A DNA stretch of 64,000 nucleotides from Solea solea (taxonomy: Eukaryota > Chordata > Actinopteri > Pleuronectiformes > Soleidae): NCBI RefSeq assembly GCF_958295425.1, contig NC_081136.1:30556077-30620076 (forward strand). Reading direction: 5' to 3'. Below are positions 1 to 39,282 of the stretch, in pieces (positions within the stretch are counted from its first letter, which is position 1; each line of letters opens with the position of its first letter). A program made the translations under genes and the position numbers. The notes under the pieces are model-generated. The model was not told the DNA's origin, made no database searches, and saw only the letters and a program-made list of their open reading frames with translations.

Positions 1-2300
1 TGGCAAGAAGCGATATAAATATTTGACAGTCCCGCTGTGATGTTGTTGTGATCCGGCAAAAGCAATCAAAGTCTTTCTTTTCTTTGCAAAAACAAGTGTA
101 ATTCACAAATGTGAGGCCTTCTAAATCATGTTTCCCTCAGACGCTGTGATAATAAACTTTTGGGTTTCCATTCAATAAACTGTTATTATATTGTTCTGTT
201 TAATTGCTTCATTTTCTGTGGGGTTTATAATGGAATGTACAATGCCTTTAAGAGTTTGGAAAGGGATGTTTTTAATAATATTTAGAGAAATTGGGAGGTG
301 AAATAGCGCCATCTAGTGTTCGACAAGTCAAATCCTTAAATATTTTCATAGAAAATACTATAGTTTAACACAGGAAGCTAAGACTAAAGGACCCTGTTAG
401 CATGATGTCCATGCCATTTACTTACATTTTCTTCATATTCTTCCTATTGCCATGCACTAAAGATATCTAATGTGTACAAAAACGCTAAATAGAAGTAAAT
501 TAAATCTGAATTCAGTTTACAAACAAAAATGCTGACGACTTAAACGTGATAACTTTAGCTAGTACATTTAGCTCCCTGCTAATCAAAGCAATTTAATAAA
601 GATGGAAAGAGCTTTTTTGACATGTAAAACAGGCACTGACAGCAGACACCTGAACGTCTCACCTGTCACCCTGCAGGCAGACGCCTCCTTCCTGAAGATT
701 TCAGACTCCACATCAGTGTGCAGGTCAAACTGTTGCTCTAACTGCAACATGTGTACACGTCTGTCTGCTCTGCTTCTTGATTTTAAACCACAAAAAAAAT
801 CTCCTGGTTGAAAAAACTCCGAGGTGGATTTGAAGGCAGCGCCTTACCGCTGGTGACGGTCTGCCTGCCGGGACTGGGATCATGTGACCTAGACAAGTGA
901 GCTTTACGTGTAAACTTGAAGGCAGTGCAGAAAACAGGTGCGCGTTACCCTGTGCTCCTCTTCGTTCTTGAATATAGAAACTTGTTTTTATTGACATGCG
1001 GAAATGTAACTTTGCACCTCCGTGTTGGCTCCTCCCACACGCACACAGCCGAGAAAGAAATCACTGCTATAGGCCGGGGAAGGCATCACTCCAGCGCCTT
1101 GGAATCTCACACCGCCCCGCTGAGTGAGTCCACCATCATCCAGACTCCGTCTGGAACTTGTCAGGAGAGTGTCGTTCAGTCTGCTCTGATATCCCACATT
1201 TGTCTTATTAACAGTGATACGTGTTGCTGAAACTATTGCATATGACACAAGTGTGTTCATGTGTCATCCCTACTGTCAGTTGTTAGAGCCACCTGTTCCT
1301 CTTTACTCTTAATTATAAATAATCATTATTTTTCAAAACACTCTTTGTACTATTGGCAGGGGTAGGTGATGGTAATACGTATGATTGCTTCAAACTCTAG
1401 TAATGGTTATAAATTATTAATTGTTTGCTCGAGGAAAATGGGATTGCTCTCATTTTTCAGTCTTGCCGTGCTGCACTTGTTGTTTATTTGTATTAGTGAT
1501 GGTGCATGGACTGAAGTGACCTCAGTAAATACTACAGTCGTAATCGACTATGATAAATGAAATAATGAAAGCACCCATCTCAATTAGCTTATACAGGCAA
1601 TCGACAAATAGACAATGTTCCTCTGACTCTCATAGTTATGAGTAATTTCAGCTAACACTAATCACTTTCACTTCAGTGACCGTAGAAGTTTATGTTATTA
1701 TGCTGTAACAGCATTTGATGAACAATACTGCCCTCTTCTGTTGAATCTGGAAAGTGCAGATAAATGTGGTTATGAGAGGGCTATAATTGTTTTGCCTTTT
1801 ATTAACATATTTGTGTGCATGGCCTTATTTGTTATTAATACACTTTCACAAGTACGTATATGATAATCAATGTTATATATACACTGTTTAGTTTCAAAAC
1901 AGTCTGGTGTCAATAAAGTATGTCTATTTATATATGTATAACTTACTAACTAACTAACTTAAAGGTTTATATAGAATTTCCTATAAAAATGTGTACATAT
2001 ATATATATTTATAAGAGTGTTAATGAGATCGCAAATAGGAATTGTGAGATCCATTGAGATGAAAATGAATCTCCTATCCACATTGTTGAGTGATTCATCT
2101 TCCTCAATGTATACAATCTTTGATGAAACCAGCTTCGCTGATGACCTGAATATATATGACCGAGTAAAAACTTTACAGACAATACTGGAGTATTATGGGG
2201 AAAAAAACGTTCGAGATTATCAGCTTCCTTTTGATAAGATAGTAAGTTTTATAGTAGTTATTCGTGGGCGATGTTGTTCATAAGGCCCTCATAAGGACTT
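1..2300. other. Intergenic DNA upstream of NAMPT
   Basis: This stretch is AT-rich and I see no supportable coding exon in it. Two AATAAA hexamers lie at 151-156 and 174-179, followed by T/G-rich DNA, so the 3' end of a plus-strand gene outside the left edge could finish near 200. The open frame at 2017-2283 is short, resembles no family I know, and overlaps a repeated block described separately. Confidence 0.55.
151..179 (+). terminator. Possible polyadenylation signals of an upstream gene
   Basis: Two AATAAA hexamers 23 bases apart are followed at about 180-215 by T/G-rich sequence that could act as the downstream element. No coding exon of the presumed gene is inside the window, so this rests only on the hexamers and their context; AATAAA is common by chance in AT-rich fish DNA. 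Confidence 0.25.
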
Positions 2301-2596
2301 GAAAAATGTTATCGCCGCTTTATTGTGTAGTGATTCATCTCCATAAATATATACAATCTTTGATCAAAGCAGCGTCGCTGATTGGCTAAATGTGCAACTA
2401 CCCCGAGCAGAACCGAATGTAGTCGAGGGCCGCCGAATTTTTTGTGACGACATAAAGCACGCCTCTTTCCCCGCCCGGTGTTCTCCTCTTGTCCTTCCCC
2501 CTGACCAGCTACACTACTAGGCTTGACTCTCCGGCGGCACGGCGCGCAACACAACACTCTGACAGCTGCGACTGACTCACTACCAAGGGGTGGAAG
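2300..2596 (+). promoter_or_regulatory. nampt: NAMPT promoter and 5' UTR region
   Basis: Composition changes abruptly from AT-rich to GC- and CpG-rich at about 2400, just before the NAMPT start codon, and GC-richness continues into intron 1 to about 3150. An inverted CCAAT box (ATTGGCT) lies at 2381-2387 and a GC-box-like CCCGCCC at about 2470. No clear TATA box is placed for the ATG, which suits a CpG-island housekeeping promoter. The transcription start cannot be fixed from sequence alone. Confidence 0.55.
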
Positions 2597-22643
<20,047 letters not shown>

Positions 22644-23206
22644 GTGTATAGCACTGCTAAGCCTCCAACACCCCCCCATCCCCCCTTCCCTTTCTCCTCC
22701 CTTCACTTTTTTGACCTCTGACGTCGTCCCCAGAAAATGAAGGTAGCGTGCACCGCTATTACAACCTCACTCTTAAAGTCTGAAATGTCCCCCAACAGCC
22801 TGAGAAAAATGGAACAATCTTCACTCTTCGGTCGGTTTCCAGCAAAGGGGTAGGAGTTTGTAAATGTTAACAAGCATGGGAGGGGTTGAAATGTGTGAGC
22901 GAATGAAGAGAGAGGAAGAGTGCGATGATTTGATTTCCGAATTGGATTAACCGCGAGTTCACGCCTCCACGCCGCTGCCCCTTAATTGAAGTGCGGCATG
23001 TTGCACTGATAAAGCTGGACATATTGCGACATAAAGAGGAGTGGCTGCTGATGTGCAGTGTGTGTCAGCCGACTTTCTCATGCCGACACAAAAGCCAATG
23101 AAATATGATTGTAGGTGTGATTATATAGATATATTTTCTTTCCCCCTGGCAGCTGCATGAGGCGTGAACACACGGTTAGACTTAATGAGAGATATGGGGG
23201 AATAAA
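22644..23206 (+). other. nampt: Probable NAMPT 3' UTR with AATAAA at 23201
   Basis: Non-coding DNA directly after the stop, with the first AATAAA at 23201-23206. Mammalian NAMPT has long 3' UTRs with several polyadenylation sites, so the real end may be further downstream; ATTAAA occurs at about 26850. Confidence 0.45.
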
Positions 23207-23452
23207 AAAATATGCCCATCTATTGTGTACAGAGCTGTTAAGAAAAGAAGAAAAAAAAAATCATGTCTGAATCTACATACCTTTTTTGTTTTGTATGTGA
23301 AGGATGCAGGGGAGGGGGGGTGATATCATGGTGACACAGAAACTTTTAAGATGTTCTTATGAAGGAATTCATTCTCTATGGCCAGAGTACAAATAAGTAT
23401 TAGAGGAGTATGTTTTTACTCGTACTCCGGTACATGAGATGATATGAGTAGG

Positions 23453-24213
23453 GCTGCACGATATTAGGGAACCACGCGATGACGATATCACTCTGGACTA
23501 AATTAAGAGTGTTTGAGCCAATTAGGGAAATTGACCGTAGGTGTGAGAGTGGGTGGTTGTTTGTCTCCATGTGGCCCTGTGATGGACTGGCGTCCTATGT
23601 CAAGCTGGGACCCTCATGTGGAGGATAAAGCGGTAGAAGATGAATGGATGGACGGTTTTGTTACCTATTGAAATATAACAAAAAGTACATTAAAACATTT
23701 TTTTGGTACTTTTATGTTAGGGCTAAGGACAGAGAGTTGTGGCACACCGTGATCGCCCACGTCTTAAGGCCTTGGTAAACTTCAGCATTGTGCGTCGAAT
23801 ATCTCGGACCCTGGTATACTCGCGTGTCAGGGTCCTGTAGTATCCCACTTCACCATCAGGTGGCCTTTTGGATATGGCACCTAGAGAGAGAGAAAGAGAG
23901 AAGTATGTCATGTATAATAAAGGATGTCCCCACAGTCCTGGTTTTTACAATTTGAGACGTGTTTAACTTGTCGTTTACCCGACTTGAGGTAAACAATGTC
24001 CAAGTGACCGCCGTTCACACACGAGATACCGAACTGGGCAGGGAGAAAGGAGAGGAAAGAAAGGACGGAGAGGCGTGCTGAAAACACACTGACCTGAAAG
24101 AAAAAAGTGTTGCTCCAAATAAATGGTGGAGGAAACATGTGAATGTTCAGAATGTTGGGGGAAAATGACGATCGCAGTTCAACTGTCGTTCGACGATATT
24201 ATCGTGCAGCCCT
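23453..24213. mobile_element. MITE-like element with GGGCTGCACGATAT ends, containing a nested repeat
   Basis: GGGCTGCACGATATTAGGGA at 23453 is mirrored at about 24196-24213 by GATATTATCGTGCAGCCCT, giving terminal inverted repeats of about 15 bases. Inside, at 23500-23655, lies an inverted copy of the ATCCTCCACATGAGGGT repeat also present at 20833, so one repeat appears to have inserted into the other. These ends match a common teleost DNA-transposon derivative (from memory). Confidence 0.6.
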
Positions 24214-25240
24214 AGTCATTCGTGCATTTCTGCAGTTCTGTAAACGATCCGGTTAAATGATTCTGTAAACGACAGAAATCCCTAAACACGCTCACAGAGG
24301 GACCTCAGTGATTGATTCTACTTATACTAAATTTTAAAATGTGTTCATATGCATGTAGGTGTAATTTATCGATGAGATGCTCCGGAATAATAAAGGAGAC
24401 CTTTTTTTTTTTCTTTTTTTTTTTTTACTTTTTAATCAATTTCTGTCAAAGTCACAATGAAAATACAGTTAAATTGTTCCTAGTTGACGGGGGAGAGTGA
24501 AAGTTTTGGATTGTGTTGTCATGATGGCGAATTCTCTTGAAACCTTAATTTGTGTGTGTTTCACTGAAGACTGCATACAGTGCTGTGCAGAAGTCAGATT
24601 TTATGTTTTATCAACTACAATGACCATGCAGTGTAATTGTTGCTCATCACTCTATCGAAACAAGTTGGGGAAATGGGGGGTTTGTCCTACTATTTCATGT
24701 TGGAAAAACATCTGCTGTGAAAAAACAGGTCTATTACCGCTTGTAGATGAACTCGCTTTTTGATATATACAAGACCAACTTTCAGTCGCATCATTTCAAC
24801 ATACATGCCAACGATCACTGAATTTGACATAAAATCAACAAAGCTGGTGTGGCTTTCCCCGAGACTCTTGCACAGCACTGTACGTCGCTCCTCCTCGGAT
24901 GAAGTGTGTTAACTGTTGTGTCCTTTTCTTTTTCTTTTTTTAAAGGATTGTGTCGTAATGTTCTTGTTGAATAAGTGAATCTTCCCTTTTTGACTTTACC
25001 GGCCTTTTCTTCCCTTAAAAGGACGCAGACGTCGTGGGTTTTCCTCCCTCGCGGCAGTGACAATGACGACGCCGTGTTCCAGCTGCGCTTTTGCGGCAGT
25101 CGCTAAATAATCACTGCCTTTAATTTACAAGCAAAGCAGAAAACACATTTAAACAGATGTGACTGTGGGAGTGTGGCCGTGCGCGGTGACGGCACAGGAT
25201 CCACGCTGCAGGTGTAAACGGAGTTCAGTCGCACTGCCGC

Positions 25241-25381
25241 GTTTGTCTTCTTTTTCTCTTGCAGAACGTGGAGGGACTTAAGCAGAGCGAGGACTTGGTG
25301 ACATCACAAAAAAAGCAAAAACCTCTTGAGGAGAAAACAATCATGGCTGGGCTGCGCTTTGGCAAACTAAAGAGGCAGTAG
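25241..25381 (+). other. nampt: Orphan splice acceptor followed by 38 open codons
   Basis: A long pyrimidine tract ends in CTCTTGCAG at 25264. From 25265 one frame stays open for 38 codons (NVEGLKQSEDLVTSQKKQ and on) to TAG at 25379. If joined to the donor overlapping the NAMPT stop (exon ending at 22639), the frame would instead be the one reading TWRDLSRARTW then stop. I recognise neither tail. It may be an alternative NAMPT 3' exon, a 3' UTR exon, or chance. Confidence 0.3.
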
Positions 25382-26493
25382 GTAATGCAACACATTTGGT
25401 TTTTAATCCGTCAGATTTTGTACAACAATCCCAATCACTATCACTATAATTTTGGGTTGAGGACAAAACGAGACGTCTGAGGACGTCATCATTTCCAGGT
25501 TTGGTAAATGCAGATCTGACATTTTCACGGACCAAAACTAAGTAGTAGGATTAGTGGAGAAAATAATCGACCGATTGATCGATTATGAAAACTGTCCAGA
25601 TCCCCTAAGCAATGAATGTCAATATCGGTGATCCCGATATTTAGCGTCCAAATTGGAAACCCCTTTGTTCGTGGATGCCTCTGCCGCCTCCACTAGAGAT
25701 GACCTTAGCATAAACACATAAACATTCACATTTATGTAGGCGTTGCACCTGCCCCTCGACGTCACCCAACGCGAATTGTGATACAATTCCTATTCGTAAA
25801 GCTCATCATATTTGCCTTAATTGTCATTTTCACAAAAATCTACGTTCGGAGTTTTGTTGGCGAACAAAACACAAGTTTCTCATCTCAGAATTTCACCACA
25901 AGGCTGTTTTTGTCGCGCGTCTTTATCGTGAATCGTATAATCGCAGTGTCTTTTTACACTTGGCCATATTGTGGTTTTGATTATTTGGTCAGCCTTACCC
26001 TCTGTCGCCTCACTCCACGCTTTGCTGCGTCCATTTTTAGTGACGGTGACTTTGTTCCTTTCCCTCCTCACCCATGTTGGCTTTGTGTGATTTTTAATTA
26101 TTTTTGATGACAAATGTGACGACACTGACTCAGACTGACCTGCTCTAACTCAAACCAAGCGGGTGAACGCCTCCGGTTTTATATTTTCCTTTTCTGTTTC
26201 TCTCTCATTTCCAGTAAACGCAGTTGTCCTCTTTTTTTCTTTTTAAAAAAAATTGTTTTTGTTTTCCAAACGGTGGCGGGGGTGCTTGATTTTACAGTTT
26301 TGATACTTTCTCAGTTCTTACCTCAGAGGTTTTTCATATTGTATGACAAACGGAGAAAACGAAAAATGATGCCAGAAAAATATCCTTATTTTACACAAAC
26401 CAGTGCGGCATTTACTGCCTTCTCACTTGTACATAAAGCAACTCGTCGGACTGAAAGTAGAGGGTCAAGGGCGGGGAAGACCACCACACCAGA

Positions 26494-26550
26494 TACTACT
26501 ACTACTACTATTATTATTATTATGATTATTATTATTATTATTATTATCAT
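26494..26550. repeat. ACT/ATT trinucleotide microsatellite
   Basis: Tandem ACT units shading into ATT units with a few interruptions, intergenic between NAMPT and SYPL1. Confidence 0.93.
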
Positions 26551-27435
26551 TGTCTAAATTACCATTTTTGTACCAACAGAAAATATCCAAATCTGCTCGA
26601 CTGAATTGGCAGTGTGACTGTTTTTGTGATTGTAAAGCTTCTGTGTGTGTGTGTATGTGTGTGTGAGAGAGAGAGTGAATGAATGCATGCATGCATTATG
26701 GATGAAAGTGTTAGTGCATACTCCCCCCCCCGCCCGTTATTGTTGTTCTTTCACTTGTATGTATATGTCGGTTATCCCCCAAATTCTCTCCCAACAACAA
26801 CTGATATTTGAACTAACAAAACTTGCTATAGTTGTCGACGATACACTGATTAAAGAGACACCCTCTCAGTTTAAAAGTGTTGTATTTTTTATTTAAATGA
26901 TGGAAATATTGTGTCTCTATTTGACCAGGTAAACGTCCAGTACTCATTTAAAAAAAAAAAAAAAAACATGTATCCAAAAATTAAATACCCGTAACACTTA
27001 CGTCTGTGGAAGTGTGATTTCTTTAAAAGTTTCCTGTTAAGACGTTACAGGGTGAGTATGAACTTCTAATTGTACACTTGTTTGCACACTGTGTCTCTAT
27101 CCAGGAAACTCTTAAAACCTAAAAAAGAAGTAGAAATGCTAGAAATGTTTCTTATGTTTTTCTGCTTCTTAAATGGGAATATTTTCTAGTTTCTATGCTT
27201 TTTCAGCTTTTTAAATGCTATCCACCACTTTTCTCATATTATGAATATAGCTCGTAAAGAGAGTTATTTTAAAGAGTTATTTTAACGTATTGCCTGGTAC
27301 ATATTATTGTTCCCTTTTTCTGCTTCTTAAATGGGAATATTTTCCAGTTTCTTTGATTTTTCAGCTTCTTACATGTGAATGTTTTCTTGTTTTTTAGTTG
27401 TAAGAGTTTCTATAATAAATAATTAGCTAAAACAT

Positions 27436-27765
27436 TAAAGGTCCAGTTTGTAAGAATTAGTGACACCTGCTGGTGAGGCTGCAGACTATGACAAAGTGGG
27501 GACTCATTCGCTCACCGCCTCCTTTTCCATGCACATCAGGGAACCATGGTGGCCTGAACGGTGGCAGCACAAGATGACGGTAAAACAAGGTCCTTGCAAA
27601 AGATCAGCACAAAAATATATCTGATTTTAAAGCAATGGAAACCAAAATGAATCTTATTTTACAGCAATTACATACATATAGGAAAAAACCTAATGGTTTT
27701 ATAAAATGAATTTCTGTTGATAAGTTTTCCTCACTGCTACACACACTACCTTTTTAAAGGACTAA
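27436..27765. mobile_element. MITE-like repeat with AAAGGTCC/GGACnTTT ends
   Basis: Starts AAAGGTCCAGTTTGTAAGAA with GTGACACCTGCTGGTGAGGC following, and ends near CACACTACCTTTTTAAAGGA. The start matches a very abundant short non-autonomous repeat of percomorph genomes (from memory). Related fragments are at about 8828 and 34566. Confidence 0.5.
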
Positions 27766-28119
27766 AAATAATAATTATAGCAACCTAAAATATATCTTAA
27801 TTGGTAGGTTGTACTGTTTAAATCTTAAACTCACCACTTAATATAAAGTTAGGAGTTCACAAAATACTTTTATTTTTGAAATTATGTGAAATATCATCAT
27901 AATATTCTTGTTTTAAAGTCTTTTTCCTTTTCTTTTCTTTTTTAACTTGACAAACCAAACCAGAGTTTCTGCCCCTTTAACCTCTGCTCTGTCAAATGAG
28001 CATGAATCAAATGAGCAAGAGACAGTTTTTTTTTTTTTAGTCTGTTGAACAAAGGAAAGCAGTTAAACTTCGGCTCATGGCTGCATCCGTTTGGCCTTTG
28101 AGGTGAACCTGAAATCTTT

Positions 28120-28963
28120 CTTTTCCTTGTCTGGCTGAAAGAATCTTGAGAATCCGTGGTTTACGCGGCGGATCGAGAGTCATGAGACTGTGGCGTGAAC
28201 AACAGCAGCAGCAGCAGAAACGGGGAGAGAGGAGGAGGAGGAGGAAGGCGGCGGCGCACACAGGAAACTGCAAACTCAGCGAGGAGGAGGCAGAGCTGCT
28301 TCTTTTTTCTAACGGATGGATCCAATGAAAAGTCAGCAGGGCACTTCCGTTGCCAGTTTGCTGTCTAAAAGTTGGTTTAACCGTAAATGCTACATCATCA
28401 TTTGCACGGATGTTACTTTTTTAAGCGCTTTATTTATTTCCTTATTAAGCTTATTGAAAAAGAAAGAAAAAAAAAGAATCCATAATTCTTCCCTTGCAGC
28501 TTCACGTACATGACGCCCGCTCCGCTCACGCGTAATTTGGCACATTTTACGCGCTTTATTTCCTGCGTAATTGCGCACAAGGAACTCGAGCCTTCTCTCA
28601 AGAAGCTACACTGCAAAAAAAACAAAACTCCTAACCTCTTAACCTCCTTTTCCATTTGCTGCTAAAACTGTACTTAAGTAAGTAGGTAAAGTAAGCGGTA
28701 AGTAGTTTAATCTGCCTTTAGTGTTGAGATTTGAGTCACTCAGCACATTTGTTTGTGTTGTAATCCGACTTTAAAAATCTCAGTGTGGTCATTTCTTGCA
28801 GCGTTAGCAGCAGTTTAGACCCACGTCACTCTACCAGACAACTCCCCCCCCCTCCTCCCCCTGCTCCTTCTCTTTCCTCCTTGCTGGAGCAACCATACAT
28901 CCACAGTTTGGGAAGAACTGGATTAGGGTGTTTTTTGTTCTTGCGTGGATCAGACGCACAGCC
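28120..28963 (+). promoter_or_regulatory. sypl1: SYPL1 5' region with possible non-coding first exon
   Basis: A GC-rich, AGG/CAG-repeat-bearing stretch at 28130-28330 looks like a promoter or 5' UTR. A good acceptor (CATTTCTTGCAG ending at 28801) lies 162 bases before the SYPL1 ATG, so the start-codon exon may be spliced to an upstream non-coding exon. In frame with the ATG a TAG occurs at 28805-28807 and no ATG intervenes, which supports the chosen start. Confidence 0.4.
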
Positions 28964-36896
<7,933 letters not shown>

Positions 36897-38940
36897 CACA
36901 TAGCACACATAGGATAATACACACACAAAAAAACACATACACAATTACATACAAATACCACACACGCACACTCCTAAAACATAATGAAGACAGACAAAAT
37001 GAAGGATAAATTGTTCAATGAGCAGTTGAAAAACTTATTTGAACGTTATCAGCACAGCAGCTGCTCTACCGGTCAGACACGGAGATAATGTGGTGTTTGT
37101 GTGACCCAAAATAACTATATTTCATATAATTCCTTGCACATTCATTACATACTAGAGGATTACATTTTTAAAAATATCATAATTCTGAGAAAAGTGTCAC
37201 AATTCTGACTTGAATCCCAGAATTCTGACTTTTGTTCAAGAGATTTCCACTGAAATTAGCATGCTGACAAGCTAATTGTCGCTTAGTAATTCTACTTAAA
37301 TTCTACTCTTCTACTAAAAATGTGACCACAACTGCAGCATGAATGAATGAATGACTGACTGAATGAATGAAGCAGTAAGATGAAAAAAATACTGAGCACT
37401 GTCTCAAATTGTAAAACGTAATGTTTGCTAAAAGGCTTTCATAGCTAACTGCTATGCTAACGGCCAAAAGATGACAGCACTCGTTATTATTGTTGTTTGC
37501 GACAGAAATGACGCCAGACTTTGGTGAAAAATGAAGGAGACGAGTTCACCTTTGTCTTGTGTTACTCCCACTAACGCCAAACGCAGTCAATAAAAACCCA
37601 CGTTTAATTATTAGCACTTATCAACATTAGCTTTTACAACTTCAACATCATTTGACCCGGCAGTGATGATGTAAATTCACAAATAAAACTAATTTGCAAC
37701 CATTGAAGTTGAAGCTGAACTTGTTCCTACTAGCAATTTTTTATGAAGCCCCTCAATGTCCTCACATGTGCCTTTTTTTTTTTTTTACCACATAATAATA
37801 ATAATACAGCAACACTAATGCAATTTTGTGTGAAATCCTTTCACATGTGTCTTTTTACAACTATTCCAAGATGGTGCCTTATGCTTTGTTCAGCGATCAA
37901 TGCACAGACTGTGACCAAATGTCACAAGCTTTTCAGCTGCATTGTGACTTTTAAATACCGTCTGTCACATTCATTATACGTTATACACATACTCATTATT
38001 TTACTTTAAAGTCACGTTTTTACCCATGCACATTGGAGCAAAATATATGTTGTTGAAATTTCTTCCGCAACCAGGTTTTTTTCAGGTTAATACAGAGGCT
38101 GATACTCATAACTGCAAGTCTATTCTTTTTTAGAATATTTTACATTTCCTACATGTGAAAGATAGTTAAATTAATATTCTTTGCACCTGATATATGAAGC
38201 ACACGTGACTCACTCGAATACTTGTTTTCCGTCATTTGCTCTCTGACATCGAGTACATTTGCTACAGTGGTGATGATCAGACGTGGAAATGACGACGCGT
38301 GACAACTTTAGGATTATTCATTTATCGAATGAGTGTAGAGATGACGTCAATGAGTAGATCTTGAAGACTTGAACTTGAAGACACTATCATTATGCTATAT
38401 AATTAGTTTTTCTGGTGTCGTTTGAAGCACTGTGATGGTGTGAAGCCACAACAAAGGCGTGATTGGCGGTGATTAATTCAGCCTTTGTCTACCAAAGTAC
38501 CAGTGAAACAATACATTCTTGCTTGATTGTATCCTTTTTTTTATATTATTATGTTTAATATTGTTGTAACTTTTGAATTATGAATTTAAACAGACACTTT
38601 TCTGCCAATGCAACATTTTCTTTTTCATTTCTCTAGGCTACCAAAGTTTGAGCTGGTGTTATTCTGTTTTATTTTTCATATTCAATTATGTAGAATGTTA
38701 CTATGATTCGTTGTATGTTGGGTGGTGTTAACTTTGGCTGAAAGACAAACATAAATGAAACAACAATAGTGTGTGTGGTGTACTGGTTATGCCGCTGCAC
38801 TCCTGGAATCATTTCCCAGCTAAAAATGTGTATTTGTCAATGATTCCTATGCATGTACCTGCCAAACCTGTCTTATTTGAGAGAGACATCAGTACATACA
38901 CTCTGTGACATTGTTTTTTCAATAAAAGTGAACTGTTTTT
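36897..38940 (+). other. sypl1: Probable SYPL1 3' UTR
   Basis: About 2 kb of non-coding AT-rich DNA between the stop codon and a good polyadenylation signal at 38921. No other gene is seen; a 3' UTR of this length is plausible for the family but the extent is inferred. Confidence 0.5.
38921..38926 (+). terminator. sypl1: Polyadenylation signal, likely SYPL1
   Basis: AATAAA preceded by a T-rich stretch and followed within about 60 bases by TGTTGTCC and TGTGTGTGG, a good GU-rich downstream element. It is the best-formed signal after the SYPL1 stop. Confidence 0.5.
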
Positions 38941-39001
38941 CCATTCATCTCCTTTGTGAACATGTTGTCCACATGCAAATCTGTGTGTGGCTGCACAAGA
39001 G

Positions 39002-39031
39002 CTTCATGGGATTTCTTAAAATCCCATGAAG
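39002..39031. repeat. 13-bp inverted repeat, 4-base loop
   Basis: CTTCATGGGATTT at 39002-39014 pairs exactly with AAATCCCATGAAG at 39019-39031. It lies 75 bases after the presumed SYPL1 polyadenylation signal. Confidence 0.9.
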
Positions 39032-39232
39032 TTTACTGATCTGGTTGAATACCAAACCGCACAGATATTATATAAAGTGAGTAACAGAGGCTGTTGTTTG
39101 TGAAGGAGGGAGGTTATGAAATGACAAAAAGATTTCCTGGATTTTTCTTTGACTTTCTGATTTGTCCTGTGACTCCAGTGATCACTCTGTGTGGAACAAA
39201 TAGAACATTGTGGTTGAGTCATCCTCTCTCGC

Positions 39233-39282
39233 TGTGTGTGTGTGTGTGTGTGTGTGTGTGTCTGTGTGTGTGTGTGTGTGTG
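39233..39282. repeat. TG microsatellite
   Basis: About 25 TG units with one TC interruption, intergenic between SYPL1 and ATXN7L1. Confidence 0.96.

Larger units (their letters stand above)
24214..28100. other. NAMPT-SYPL1 intergenic region
   Basis: No convincing gene. Contents: an orphan splice acceptor and open frame at 25264-25381, an ATT trinucleotide microsatellite (26494-26550), a TG tract (26641-26664), A16 at about 26950, two near copies of a repeat segment (27161-27217 and 27319-27375), and an inverted-repeat-bounded element at about 27436-27765. Confidence 0.6.

Noticed and set aside
2017..2283. An 88-codon frame upstream of NAMPT with plausible composition and a donor-like end (AAGATAgtaagt)
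   Set aside because: No family recognised and no matching downstream acceptor; the related block at 2331-2396 has stops, so it looks like duplicated non-coding DNA.
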